Of a stretch of 45,947 nucleotides of DNA, positions 26,401 to 33,723 are shown in pieces (position 1 is the first letter of the stretch; the number at the start of each line of letters is the position of its first letter). The DNA is from Mucilaginibacter sp. (GTDB lineage: Bacteria > Bacteroidota > Bacteroidia > Sphingobacteriales > Sphingobacteriaceae), in the NCBI RefSeq assembly GCF_028288205.1, contig NZ_JAQBOD010000067.1, positions 1-45,947 of the forward strand. The letters run 5' to 3'. Under the pieces are notes generated by a model. The model did no database searches, was not told the DNA's origin, and saw only the letters and a list, made by a program, of their open reading frames with translations. The position numbers and the translations under genes were made by a program.

Positions 26401-26598
26401 CTTACATCGTTTACTAAGAGTATCAAAGCTATCAAACGGATTTCCATCGCTGTAAACGGACGTAACCTATTAATGTTCAGGCCGAAAACCAATCAATATT
26501 TCGATCCGGAATTTGGTGGAACCGGTAACAACCAAGGTTTCGTTGGTACAACTTTAGCAACCCGTATATTTGGCGGGTCTTTAAATGTGACTTTTTAA
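23407..26598 (+). CDS. SusC/RagA-family TonB-linked outer-membrane transporter
   Basis: A 1063-residue SusC-like importer. The signal peptide ends at VFAQ (about residue 22), then a carboxypeptidase-regulatory-like domain (TVTGTVTAKDDGLPIPGVTV) at about 25-98. The TonB-box region is SEVVVNTAFGVKRTSESLGY. The plug contains the family-typical LNGAAASALYGSEASNGVMVITTKKG near residues 203-230. The barrel runs to a C-terminal strand ending SLNVTF with terminal Phe. It imports a ligand captured by the SusD-like lipoprotein encoded 11 bp downstream. No glycoside hydrolase or peptidase is in the operon, so the substrate cannot be guessed. Confidence 0.96.
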   Translation: MKKLLLVSLCFLVLCVTQVFAQNRTVTGTVTAKDDGLPIPGVTVKIKGTSVGVPTDVNGKFSISAPPTAVLVFNFIGYASQEVSASSTQLKVMLETTTNQLSEVVVNTAFGVKRTSESLGYTTTSVSAKELKHGGVTNFTNGLAGKVAGLVVTTQDNGINPATRFTLRGTRHINGNNFALVVLNGVPISPNDVNTISPDDIESVDVLNGAAASALYGSEASNGVMVITTKKGSSNGAPQISYSNTYQLEKLANIPATQKLFGSYGGETGDLDPNTGFITHPISYENQSYGPLYDGSLQVLGIPLENGTTQKYPYSHINPDSRWGFYQTAHTEQNALSYSQGDAATGNTFNLSLNRLDKTAITPGDTYQRTIVRISAAHTYGKFKADFTASYSKSDQSTGADPINTLINTPSWVPLQNFQNIYSDFADRNTYFNSYNTNPYAGIAESRTNVRQDAFNGSFSGVYTFNKWLDATYRLATNFGTYQSQFTQRQRNYSQYALSDPGGTGNRASGVGTPIFPGQVTNISQFGDASNSTGAGPQGFARTTQDMLVHFQHDFLTNFKADARIGATIWEENYNRITNSSTSLFIQDFYNIGYISGQPTTTQESAKIRQTGYFGDLNLAYKNVAFIEGTVRNEHDSRLAESVRSIWFPSANASIVLTNAIPALKDNKYISYLKVRGGWAEVGDVNIGPYLYQPTSFSVPSVASGGFPYGSLTALYPSANLNNPALKPEVTRETELGLELGLFDGRITGSATYYNNHTTNQTLQVTTSPSIGYTSTTLNVGDVRNYGMEFRLSGQVLTKAKNKVGLDLSGNLAIQDSKVLSIIPGINAISITNNNQAIVGLAFPQLVGTDILRDGQGHAVVNAATGYPVADPTVRPLGRTTPKYILGLTQTVSYKFITLTVTSEFRTGYVVYLDGLRTLTGAGISAFSASTGRSRFVFPNSVINTGTTAAPVYVTNTNSAISEGNINFWDSGAFYNANTTYTTSGAYWKLREADLVFDLTSFTKSIKAIKRISIAVNGRNLLMFRPKTNQYFDPEFGGTGNNQGFVGTTLATRIFGGSLNVTF

Positions 26599-26609
26599 CA
26601 ACAAAAAAA

Positions 26610-28211
26610 ATGAAAAAATATATAATTGCTATTTTGATACTTGCAACGGCCGGGAGCGGTTGTAAGAAGACATTTTTAAGCGAACTGGCGGTTAACCCTA
26701 ATACGCCGGCTGTTGCAACGCCCGCGTTATTGCTGGCCGGCGCCTTAAAAACAACCGCAGACCTGGTTGCTCCGGGATCTTCGCGTGTAACCAGGCTTAC
26801 CATTTATGGTTTTTATTCGGGCTATTTGTCATGGAGTACCGGTACACAGCCAGACCAGGCAGTATACCAGTATATCTACACCACGTCGACCTTTGATTTT
26901 TTTACGCCTATATACGCTAACCTGGCCAGTTATGATAATATCATCAAATCAACTACCGATCCTTACTATACTGCTATAGCTAAGATCATGAAGGTTTATA
27001 TGTTCCAGACATTGGTTGATAATTATAATGATGTACCTTACAGCCAGGCATTGCAGGGCGCAACTAATTTAACACCTGTTTATGACAGTGGTTCGTCGAT
27101 TTATGATGACCTGATGAAGCAGCTTGACGCGGCTATCGTGTTAATTACCAATGCGCCAGCCACCGTTAATGCACCAGGCACATCAGACATTGTGTATGGC
27201 GCTAACAAAACTACTGAAATGGGTAACTGGAAAATATTTGCTAATACGCTGAAATTGAAATTAGCAATTCGCCAGTCAAACGTTGCTGCCAAAGCCGCGG
27301 CACTTAAAACTGCAGTACAGGCTACTGCTGCTATCGGTTACATTAACGTTGCTGTACCAACTAACACATCAGGCAATTTAGTTGTAGGAGCCGAGGCTAA
27401 CGTACAGCCGGGTTATGCCAATATCAACGGCCAACAGTCACCTATCGATCAAGCGGTTGGTTTCACGCAAACCGGCGGTGTATCCGGGTCAGGTGCTACT
27501 TATTTTGCTAACTCATATTATGTTAACAAACTGATCGGGGCCGGTACACCATACGCGCCTGATGATGTTCGTTTATTCCAGGTTTATGCGCAATCAACTT
27601 CAGCTACTACAGCTCCTATTGTTAATGCCGCTGTTGGTAAAATTGAAGCTACCGCCCTTGGTCAAACCGCGCCACCGCAAGAGCTTAATAATGCAGGTAC
27701 CGCGTTGGTAGGCGTTAACCAAAGTAAATACAGCGCGTTTATATTAAACCCGGTAAAATCATCGCCGATCTTCACGGCTGCAGAATCATTATTTTTGCAG
27801 GCAGAAGCCGCTAAAAGTGGTTTAATAACAGGGATACCTGCTACGTTATATAACGCAGGTGTAACCGCTTCATTTATTGATTTTGGTTTAACTGCTACCG
27901 CGGCAACCACATATTTGGCCAAGCCAGCTTATGCTTATCCTGCTGCCGGATCAGATGATGTACAGGAAAGTGCTATTATCTATCAAAAATGGGTTGCGTT
28001 AAATCCTGCCAATTACTTTGAAGCGTTTAATGAGTACCGCAGAACAGGCTATCCGGATCTGCCCCGCTCTATATTCCCGGCCGCTACCGGTACAACCCAA
28101 CCGGCGCGGATCCCGTATCCGTTAACCGAGTACAACACCAATGCTGCTAACGTAGCTAAAGCGGGTGTGGCTGATACATTTACAGGCAGGATTTTTTGGG
28201 CGAAACCGTAA
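26610..28211 (+). CDS. SusD/RagB-family surface lipoprotein
   Basis: A 533-residue SusD-like lipoprotein of the SusD_2 type. Lipoprotein signal with acceptor Cys18 in ATAGSGCKKTF. The body has the helical TPR-like scaffold (AKIMKVYMFQTLVDNYNDVPYSQAL) and the C-terminal block YQKWVALNPANYFEAFNEYRRTGYPDL, characteristic of the family. It forms the lid on the SusC-like barrel encoded 11 bp upstream and binds the ligand at the cell surface. The composition is unusually rich in Ala and Thr. Confidence 0.95.
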   Translation: MKKYIIAILILATAGSGCKKTFLSELAVNPNTPAVATPALLLAGALKTTADLVAPGSSRVTRLTIYGFYSGYLSWSTGTQPDQAVYQYIYTTSTFDFFTPIYANLASYDNIIKSTTDPYYTAIAKIMKVYMFQTLVDNYNDVPYSQALQGATNLTPVYDSGSSIYDDLMKQLDAAIVLITNAPATVNAPGTSDIVYGANKTTEMGNWKIFANTLKLKLAIRQSNVAAKAAALKTAVQATAAIGYINVAVPTNTSGNLVVGAEANVQPGYANINGQQSPIDQAVGFTQTGGVSGSGATYFANSYYVNKLIGAGTPYAPDDVRLFQVYAQSTSATTAPIVNAAVGKIEATALGQTAPPQELNNAGTALVGVNQSKYSAFILNPVKSSPIFTAAESLFLQAEAAKSGLITGIPATLYNAGVTASFIDFGLTATAATTYLAKPAYAYPAAGSDDVQESAIIYQKWVALNPANYFEAFNEYRRTGYPDLPRSIFPAATGTTQPARIPYPLTEYNTNAANVAKAGVADTFTGRIFWAKP

Positions 28212-28263
28212 TTTAAAGTTAAATAAGGCATTAACCCTATAAATTAAATTAAAAAATTAAAAG

Positions 28264-28857
28264 ATGAAAAAACTATTTTATATAAAACTCGCCTCGGCTT
28301 CATTGATGTTGGCGACTGTTTTTAGCTCATGTTTAAAAGATGATGGAAGGTCTATCGATTTTGCATCGAATAAGCCTGTTGTTGATTTTGCATTGACGGC
28401 TAATGCCAAGCAATTAACAACTGCCACCATATCTGGTACAGCAGCAACCAGCAGCCTTAACGCCCAGATAGTTGCTTCCGCACCGCGCGATCTTACGTCG
28501 CCTACAGCGGTTACGGTAATTGTTGACCAGGCTGCAATGACAACTAAATATGGAACAACTTACACCCTATTACCTGCAAGCGTTTACACTATAGCAGGTA
28601 GCCTTACTGTTAACATTGTTCCTGGTATTGTAGAGCGTGTTGCCCCGGTGCTGCCAATAGTAGGCACTCCGGTAACTTTACCAACCAGCTTAGGATACGT
28701 ATCGTTCACTGTTAATGGCCCTGCTCTTAAAACATTGCAGACTGCTAATCCAACAGTAACTTACATGCTGCCACTTACTATATCATCGGCAACAGGAAAT
28801 GACGCTATTGTTGACCAATTCAAAACTTTATTTTTCAAAATTGTAGTTGGCCCATAA
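28264..28857 (+). CDS. DUF1735 (BT_3987-like) domain lipoprotein
   Basis: A 197-residue lipoprotein with acceptor Cys23 in TVFSSCLKDDG. The body fits the DUF1735 domain found in accessory proteins of SusC/SusD loci. It has a beta-sandwich with DQAAMTTKYGTTYTLLPASVYTI and the closing strands VTYMLPLTISSATGND and QFKTLFFKIVVG. Such proteins are thought to be surface glycan- or ligand-binding partners. It is third in the SusC operon, 52 bp after the SusD gene, and ends at a strong terminator. A decayed copy of its 3' end lies 150 bp further on. Confidence 0.88.
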   Translation: MKKLFYIKLASASLMLATVFSSCLKDDGRSIDFASNKPVVDFALTANAKQLTTATISGTAATSSLNAQIVASAPRDLTSPTAVTVIVDQAAMTTKYGTTYTLLPASVYTIAGSLTVNIVPGIVERVAPVLPIVGTPVTLPTSLGYVSFTVNGPALKTLQTANPTVTYMLPLTISSATGNDAIVDQFKTLFFKIVVGP

Positions 28858-28880
28858 TAACATATTTAATTAATAACTCA

Positions 28881-28911
28881 AAAGCCCCCCGAGATTTGGG
28901 GGGCTTTTTTT
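28881..28911 (+). terminator. Intrinsic terminator of the first SusC operon
   Basis: Perfect 10-bp inverted repeat AAAGCCCCCC (28881-28890) and GGGGGGCTTT (28898-28907) around a 7-base loop, followed by more Ts, 23 bases after the DUF1735 stop. Confidence 0.92.
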
Positions 28912-28996
28912 ATTTGGCGCGGTTTTAAATGCGTTGTTACGCTGTTCATTGATTAGGCCGGAGTAAAAGCTAATGAAAAGTGGCCATTGGTATTAA

Positions 28997-29110
28997 TATG
29001 ACCCAACGTTTAAATACGCTTTACCACTTATTATTACAAGTGCAAGCGGCCAGGGCGTAATTGTAGAACAGTTTAATAAATTGATCTACGCTATTACAGC
29101 AGGCACATAA
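28997..29110 (+). pseudogene. Remnant 3' end of a second DUF1735 lipoprotein gene
   Basis: In this frame 37 codons read YDPTFKYALPLIITSASGQG, then VIVEQFNKLIYAITAGT and a TAA stop. They align without gaps to the last residues of the intact DUF1735 protein (YMLPLTISSATGND, then AIVDQFKTLFFKIVVGP). An in-frame TAA at 28994 closes the frame upstream, and no start or signal peptide is found, so only the last about 35 codons survive. A terminator follows, mirroring the intact gene. It is either the end of a tandem duplicate or what is left of an adjacent deleted SusC/SusD operon. Confidence 0.82.
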
Positions 29111-29139
29111 TTTACTGCTTAATAATTATATACTAATAC

Positions 29140-29171
29140 AAAGCCCCATGATATTATCGCGGGGCTTTTTT
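29140..29171 (+). terminator. Terminator behind the DUF1735 remnant
   Basis: AAAGCCCC (29140-29147) and GGGGCTTT (29161-29168) form an 8-bp stem with a 13-base loop followed by a T-run. It sits 29 bases after the stop of the remnant and could also act on the convergent FKBP gene. Confidence 0.8.
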
Positions 29172-29214
29172 GTTCGTGGTTTTATTGATCAGTTATCAGG
29201 TAATAAAATTCAAA

Positions 29215-30138
29215 TTATTTTTTAGCCTTCGAAGAATGTATAATACTTACCACTTCAATTTGATAAACCAGGGGGCTGTAAGGAGGGATAACGCCATTGC
29301 CATTATTGCCATAAGCCAGTTTTGATGGTATTATAAAAGTAGCAATAGCTCCCTTATTTAATAATTGCAAGCCTTGTATCCACCCGGCTATAGCTTTTTG
29401 TGGTTGTACCGGTATACCTATTGGCTGATACTCGCGTTTAGGGTTAAATATTTTTGCGCTTTGGGCCTTTTCTAAAATATTAGTATCAAAAATTTTTCCG
29501 TTAAATAATGAGCCTACATACACTATCACCGCAGTATCATTTACTGCTGCCGTGGGCCCCGTTCCCTTTTTATCCACCCTATAATATAGGCCCGAGTCTG
29601 TTTTTGTAACCTTCATCTTCTTATCGGCAATGTATTTATTAATCTTAGCAGGCTCGGCATTTTTAATCACATCTGCCAGCCCCCTCACATAAGCCATCGC
29701 TTTCTCTTGTAATGCCTGCCCGGTCATTGTACCTTTAGGTATTACTTTCTCAACTTTTATATCATAAATTACAAACTGGCCTTTAAAGCCAGCCGGCCTG
29801 GTAGTTTTTTTAAATATGCTGTCGTCGCTCATTTTAACAGAAAGGCTGTCACCCTCGGCCATTAGCCGTAAAGCAGAGAATACGTCGCCTTTAAAAATAG
29901 GGTTGGGTAAAATCATTAATCTTGGCGTTCCCTTTAAAAAAGTATTATCTATTACACTATCAAGATCTGTTTTTACAATAACATTCATACTTACAAAATC
30001 GCCCGCTTTTATTCTGGGGCCGCCTTTGTTAGTATACTTAATATACAACGTCCCGTCCGTAGCCTTTTGATAGCCGCCATTACAGCTTACCAATACTATC
30101 ATAGCAAACGCTAAAAATAATATGCTTTTTCTCGTCAT
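29215..30138 (-). CDS. FKBP-type peptidyl-prolyl isomerase lipoprotein
   Basis: A 307-residue lipoprotein, acceptor Cys19 in MIVLVSCNGG. The N-terminal half (about 25-135) resembles an FKBP-like domain (IKAGDFVSMNVIV, and GDSLSVKMSDDSIFKK). A helical linker follows, and the C-terminal half (about 175-300) is a fuller FKBP domain, with GLYYRVDKKGTGPTAAVNDT, AIAGWIQGLQLLNKGAIATFIIP, and LAYGNNGNGVIPPYSPLVYQIEVV. The last block is the canonical FKBP end. The predicted role is folding of exported proteins at the outer membrane or periplasm. A -7 box lies 42 bp upstream. Confidence 0.93.
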   Translation of the reverse strand: MTRKSILFLAFAMIVLVSCNGGYQKATDGTLYIKYTNKGGPRIKAGDFVSMNVIVKTDLDSVIDNTFLKGTPRLMILPNPIFKGDVFSALRLMAEGDSLSVKMSDDSIFKKTTRPAGFKGQFVIYDIKVEKVIPKGTMTGQALQEKAMAYVRGLADVIKNAEPAKINKYIADKKMKVTKTDSGLYYRVDKKGTGPTAAVNDTAVIVYVGSLFNGKIFDTNILEKAQSAKIFNPKREYQPIGIPVQPQKAIAGWIQGLQLLNKGAIATFIIPSKLAYGNNGNGVIPPYSPLVYQIEVVSIIHSSKAKK

Positions 30139-30179
30139 TTAATTATGGTTTAATGGGGATAAAATTAGGCTTAATTGAG

Positions 30180-30187
30180 CAAATTTA
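30180..30187 (-). promoter_or_regulatory. FKBP gene -7 promoter box
   Basis: On the minus strand TAAATTTG at 30187-30180 matches TAnnTTTG exactly, with a TTG about 21 bases further upstream inside the end of the S66 peptidase gene. The leader to the ATG at 30138 would be about 35 bases. Confidence 0.5.
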
Positions 30188-30191
30188 TAAC

Positions 30192-31118
30192 TTAAATATA
30201 GCTTGCCGCAACATGATGTGTTTTTACAGATAATTGTAAACCCCGGCCAAATATTAAAGAGCAATTATCAGGAATATGACCCGCCGGGAAATCAAAACAA
30301 ACCGGGTAGCTATAATCTTTTACAACATCCATAACAATATCTTCAACAGTTTGCCCAAAGGGGATGTCGTTATCCTTTACTTCGGTAAAGCTTCCCACTA
30401 TTAGGCCAGCAAGGGTTTTTAATTTTCCGGCTCTGTCAAGCGTACGTATCATTCGGTCTGTCGAATATAAATATTCACCCACATCCTCAATAAATAATAT
30501 TTTGCCGTCATAACTAAAATCAGATACAGAACCTAACGACGCAATTAACAAACTTAAGTTACCGCCAATTAAAACACCGGCCCCCTCGCCGCAACGATTT
30601 AAAGGATGAGCGTTAAAAGAATAGGTTATTTCATCACCAAATAATGCTTTTTTTAAGCTTTCTAAAGATCTGGCAGAAGCATCAGGAATGTTTACCGGCA
30701 TTTGCCCATGAATGGTTTGTATATTATAGTTGCTGTATAAATGGGTGTGCAGCAGGGTAATATCGCTAAAGCCAATTAACCATTTAGGATTTTGAGCAAG
30801 GCGGCTAAAATTAACCTTATCTATTATGCGGATAGTACCATAACCGCCCCGGGCGGCAATTATCGCTTTAACGCTGTCATCATCAATAAGGCGCTGCATG
30901 TCTCGTGCGCGAAAGTCGTCATCCCCGGCAAATTGATGAAAGGATGCGTCAACCGTTTCGCCCAAAACAACCTCAAGCCCCCATGATTGTAGCAGGGTAA
31001 TAGCATCCGTCATTGGGCCGGGTAATTTTTTGGCCGGACAGGTTATTGCAATCTTGTCGCCCTTTTTAAGATATGGGGGTTGTATTCCGGAAGTTGGCGT
31101 TGCGTTATGCATAGCCAA
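30192..31118 (-). CDS. S66-family LD-carboxypeptidase
   Basis: A 308-residue serine peptidase of the S66 family, which removes the terminal D-Ala from the L,D-linkage of murein tetrapeptides during wall recycling. Visible motifs: GDKIAITCPAKKLPGPM at the start, ARGGYGTIRIIDKV with the substrate loop, GFSDITLLHTHL with the presumed nucleophile Ser, FIEDVGEYLYSTDRMIRTL with the catalytic Glu, and FPAGHIPDNCSLIFGRG with the catalytic His. It has no clear signal peptide, so it is cytosolic as in E. coli LdcA. It diverges from metG. Confidence 0.94.
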   Translation of the reverse strand: MAMHNATPTSGIQPPYLKKGDKIAITCPAKKLPGPMTDAITLLQSWGLEVVLGETVDASFHQFAGDDDFRARDMQRLIDDDSVKAIIAARGGYGTIRIIDKVNFSRLAQNPKWLIGFSDITLLHTHLYSNYNIQTIHGQMPVNIPDASARSLESLKKALFGDEITYSFNAHPLNRCGEGAGVLIGGNLSLLIASLGSVSDFSYDGKILFIEDVGEYLYSTDRMIRTLDRAGKLKTLAGLIVGSFTEVKDNDIPFGQTVEDIVMDVVKDYSYPVCFDFPAGHIPDNCSLIFGRGLQLSVKTHHVAASYI

Positions 31119-31213
31119 TATTAAAAAAACTTTCTGACTTTATGGTTTATACCGGTACTGAACAAGTAAAATAGTGCAGTTAGGTGCAGGTATGCATGTG
31201 TTGTGCAACGCCC

Positions 31214-31246
31214 TTTTTGCTTCCCAAACCAAATAGCTTATCTTTG
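31214..31246 (+). promoter_or_regulatory. metG promoter
   Basis: TTTTTG at 31214-31219 and an exact -7 box TATCTTTG at 31239-31246, 19 bases apart. The ATG is at 31258, only 11 bases beyond the box, so the leader can be no more than a few bases. Confidence 0.65.
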
Positions 31247-31257
31247 CCAAATCCATT

Positions 31258-33327
31258 ATGTCGCAACTTACTCAATTTAAACGATTCACTATTACCTCGG
31301 CTTTACCTTATGCTAACGGCCCGTTGCATATTGGCCACTTAGCCGGAGCATATTTACCTGCTGATATCTTTGTTAGATATTTGCGCCTGAAGAAACGGGA
31401 TGTAGTTTACATCTGCGGATCAGACGAGCATGGCGCAGCCATCACCATAAAAGCTAAAAAAGAAGGCACAACACCACAAGCTATAATTGATAAATATCAT
31501 AACCAAATTAAAAGCAGCTTTGAAGAGTTTGGTATAGCGTTCGATATTTATCATCGCACGTCATCACCCATACATCATGATCTTTCGCAGGAGTTTTTTC
31601 TGAATTTGTATGAAAAGGATGAGTTCGTAGAAAAAATGTCTGAACAATATTATGATGAAGACTTTAACCAGTTTTTGGCAGACAGATACATAATAGGTAC
31701 CTGCCCCAACTGTCATAATGAAAATGCCTATGGCGATCAATGCGAAAGATGCGGCACCTCATTAAACCCAACAGACCTTATTAATCCAATATCAACCCTA
31801 AGTGGTAAATCGCCGGTTTTGCGCCCTACCAAACATTGGTATTTGCCGTTGGATAAATATCAGCCCTGGCTGGAGCAATGGATAGATAAAAAAGAGGGCA
31901 GCTGGAAAGTAAATGTATTTGGGCAATGCAAATCATGGCTAAAATCAGGCCTGCAGCCTCGCTCTATGACACGCGATCTGGATTGGGGGATTGATGTGCC
32001 ATTAGAAGAGGCTAAAGGCAAAAAGCTTTATGTATGGATGGATGCGCCGATTGGCTATATTTCGGCAACCAAGCAATGGGCCATTGATAACGGAAAAGAC
32101 TGGAAACTATACTGGAAAAAACAGGCGAATGAAGCAGATGATAGCTGCCTTATCCATTTTATTGGTAAAGACAATATTGTGTTTCACTGCATTATTTTCC
32201 CATCAATACTGCATGCGCATGGCGGGTATATTTTACCTCAAAATGTACCTGCAAATGAGTTTTTAAATTTGGAGGGTGATAAGCTTTCAACATCGCGCAA
32301 CCATGCGGTGTGGCTGCATGAGTATTTGGAAGAGTTCCCCGGTAAGCAGGATGAGTTGCGCTATGTACTAACATCAATATTACCCGAAACCAGCGACAGC
32401 GAGTTTACCTGGAAAGATTACCAGGCCCGTGTAAACAACGAACTGGTAGCTATTTTAGGCAATTTTGTTAACCGTGTAATGATACTGATGCACAAGTTTT
32501 ATGATGGCAAAGTAGAAAGCGATACCGTTAAAATCAGGCTAACAGATGGCTATTTAAATGATGAAATAGGTATATTTTATGATTCGCTGGAAAGCAGCCT
32601 GGAAACCTATAGATTTAGGCAGGGCCTGCAAAGCGTAATGGATATTGCGCGTTTGGGCAATAAATATTTAACAGACAAAGAGCCCTGGAAATCGATAAAA
32701 ACCGATCCTGCAGATGCTAAGGATGCATTGCATAATTGCCTGTTTATAATAGGGCATTTAGCAGCCTGTTTACAGCCGTTTTTACCGGCTACCGCTAAAA
32801 AAATATTTGGCATGCTAAACCTGCCTGCCCAGATTGATTTTGAAAGCGAAATAGCGTTTGCAAACGGCCATCAGCTAAACCCATCAGCATTATTGTTTGA
32901 GAAGGTTGAGGATGAGGTAATAGCTTTACAAATAGAAAAATTACATAATAAGAAACAAGCAACCGAAGCAGTGGAAGAAACGCCAATAACCCCCGCAAAG
33001 GAAAACATCAATTATGAAACCTTTGCTACAATGGATATACGAACCGGCACCATTTTAACTGCCGAAAAAGTTGCCAAAACCAAAAAGCTGCTTAAACTAA
33101 CTATTGATACCGGCATTGATGAGCGTACAGTAGTATCGGGAATTGCAGAGTTTTATGAGCCCGATGCCATTATAGGGCAAAAGGTAAGTATTTTGGTTAA
33201 CCTTGAACCGCGCGAAATAAAAGGCATCATATCGCAGGGTATGATATTAATGGCCGAGGATAACGAAGGCAAACTGAGCTTTGTATCGCCCGTTGATGAT
33301 TTGCACAATGGATCTGTTGTAAGATAG
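31258..33327 (+). CDS. metG: Methionine--tRNA ligase
   Basis: A 689-residue class I synthetase. The HIGH motif is at residues 24-27 (GPLHIGHLAG). The zinc knuckle has Cys149, 152, 162 and 165 (CPNCHNENAYGDQCERCG), and the KMSKS loop appears as KLSTS at 342-346 (GDKLSTSRNH), the form usual in this lineage. The anticodon-binding helical domain follows. The C-terminal tRNA-binding OB domain (about 585-689) has FATMDIRTGTILTAEKV and GMILMAEDNEGKLSFVSP. It charges initiator and elongator tRNA-Met. Its transcript probably runs toward a repeat-based hairpin before tRNA-Arg. Confidence 0.98.
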   Translation: MSQLTQFKRFTITSALPYANGPLHIGHLAGAYLPADIFVRYLRLKKRDVVYICGSDEHGAAITIKAKKEGTTPQAIIDKYHNQIKSSFEEFGIAFDIYHRTSSPIHHDLSQEFFLNLYEKDEFVEKMSEQYYDEDFNQFLADRYIIGTCPNCHNENAYGDQCERCGTSLNPTDLINPISTLSGKSPVLRPTKHWYLPLDKYQPWLEQWIDKKEGSWKVNVFGQCKSWLKSGLQPRSMTRDLDWGIDVPLEEAKGKKLYVWMDAPIGYISATKQWAIDNGKDWKLYWKKQANEADDSCLIHFIGKDNIVFHCIIFPSILHAHGGYILPQNVPANEFLNLEGDKLSTSRNHAVWLHEYLEEFPGKQDELRYVLTSILPETSDSEFTWKDYQARVNNELVAILGNFVNRVMILMHKFYDGKVESDTVKIRLTDGYLNDEIGIFYDSLESSLETYRFRQGLQSVMDIARLGNKYLTDKEPWKSIKTDPADAKDALHNCLFIIGHLAACLQPFLPATAKKIFGMLNLPAQIDFESEIAFANGHQLNPSALLFEKVEDEVIALQIEKLHNKKQATEAVEETPITPAKENINYETFATMDIRTGTILTAEKVAKTKKLLKLTIDTGIDERTVVSGIAEFYEPDAIIGQKVSILVNLEPREIKGIISQGMILMAEDNEGKLSFVSPVDDLHNGSVVR

Positions 33328-33336
33328 ATTAATGTG

Positions 33337-33410
33337 CAAATGCGTGGATATGCAGATGTGCAAATGTTTTTGACTAACTCAGCTATAATTTGCACATTTG
33401 CACTTCAATA
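33337..33410. repeat. TGCAAATG-type short-period repeat forming an inverted repeat
   Basis: ATGTGCAAATG occurs twice (within 33338-33366), and its reverse complement CATTTGCAC and TTTGCACATTTGCACTT occurs at about 33388-33407. The words match the repeat upstream of recQ. The arms can pair into a long hairpin between the metG stop and tRNA-Arg and may act as the metG terminator. Confidence 0.6.
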
Positions 33411-33415
33411 AAAAA

Positions 33416-33487
33416 GGTCCCGTAGTTCAACGGATAGAATAGGAGTTTCCTAAACTCTAGATATGAGTTCGATTCTCGTCGGGACCA
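33416..33487 (+). tRNA. tRNA-Arg (anticodon CCT)
   Basis: A 72-nt cloverleaf: acceptor arms GGTCCCG and CGGGACC, discriminator A, anticodon stem GGAGT/ACTCT with loop TTCCTAA giving anticodon CCT, and T-arm ATGAG TTCGATT CTCGT. The 3' CCA is not encoded. It lies 88 bp after metG and just before an accessory-looking region. Confidence 0.93.
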
Positions 33488-33521
33488 CTGAAATGATCCA
33501 CCGTTGGTGCGTCATGGGAAT

Positions 33522-33572
33522 CAAATTAAAAAAGGCTGTCTCATAAGTGTGTGACCAGCCTCTTTTAATTTG
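33522..33572. repeat. Hairpin at the left end of the MITE-like element
   Basis: CAAATTAAAAAAGGCTG (33522-33538) and CAGCCTCTTTTAATTTG (33556-33572) are complementary at 16 of 17 positions with a 17-base loop, 35 bases after tRNA-Arg. It could end tRNA-Arg transcription, but there is no clean T-run. Confidence 0.6.
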
Positions 33573-33654
33573 ATTTATTCGGATAGATGGTGGAGAGTAT
33601 TTTCGTATAAGCGATTCTCAGAGCCTTGATTTTACTTATGAGACGGCCTCTTTT
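33528..33654. mobile_element. MITE-like element with 21-bp terminal inverted repeats
   Basis: A 127-bp segment whose ends contain GGCTGTCTCATAAGT (left, inside 33528-33548) and ACTTATGAGACGGCC (right, inside 33634-33654). The 21-bp ends are complementary at 19 positions. It encodes nothing. Ends of the form GGCTGTCTCA resemble those of some insertion-sequence families, from general knowledge only. No target-site duplication is evident. It may be a non-autonomous element or an IS deletion scar. Confidence 0.6.
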
Positions 33655-33723
33655 AGTTGGATTAATTTCTACATAATTAATATTAAAGGAACAAAAAGGA
33701 TACCACAATTATAGTGTAATTAA

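Noticed and set aside
33416..33487. tRNA-Arg as an integration site paired with the downstream RNA-like end
   Set aside because: The T-arms share only a short TTCGATTC core common to many tRNAs; the acceptor ends differ (CGGGACC against CATCTCC).
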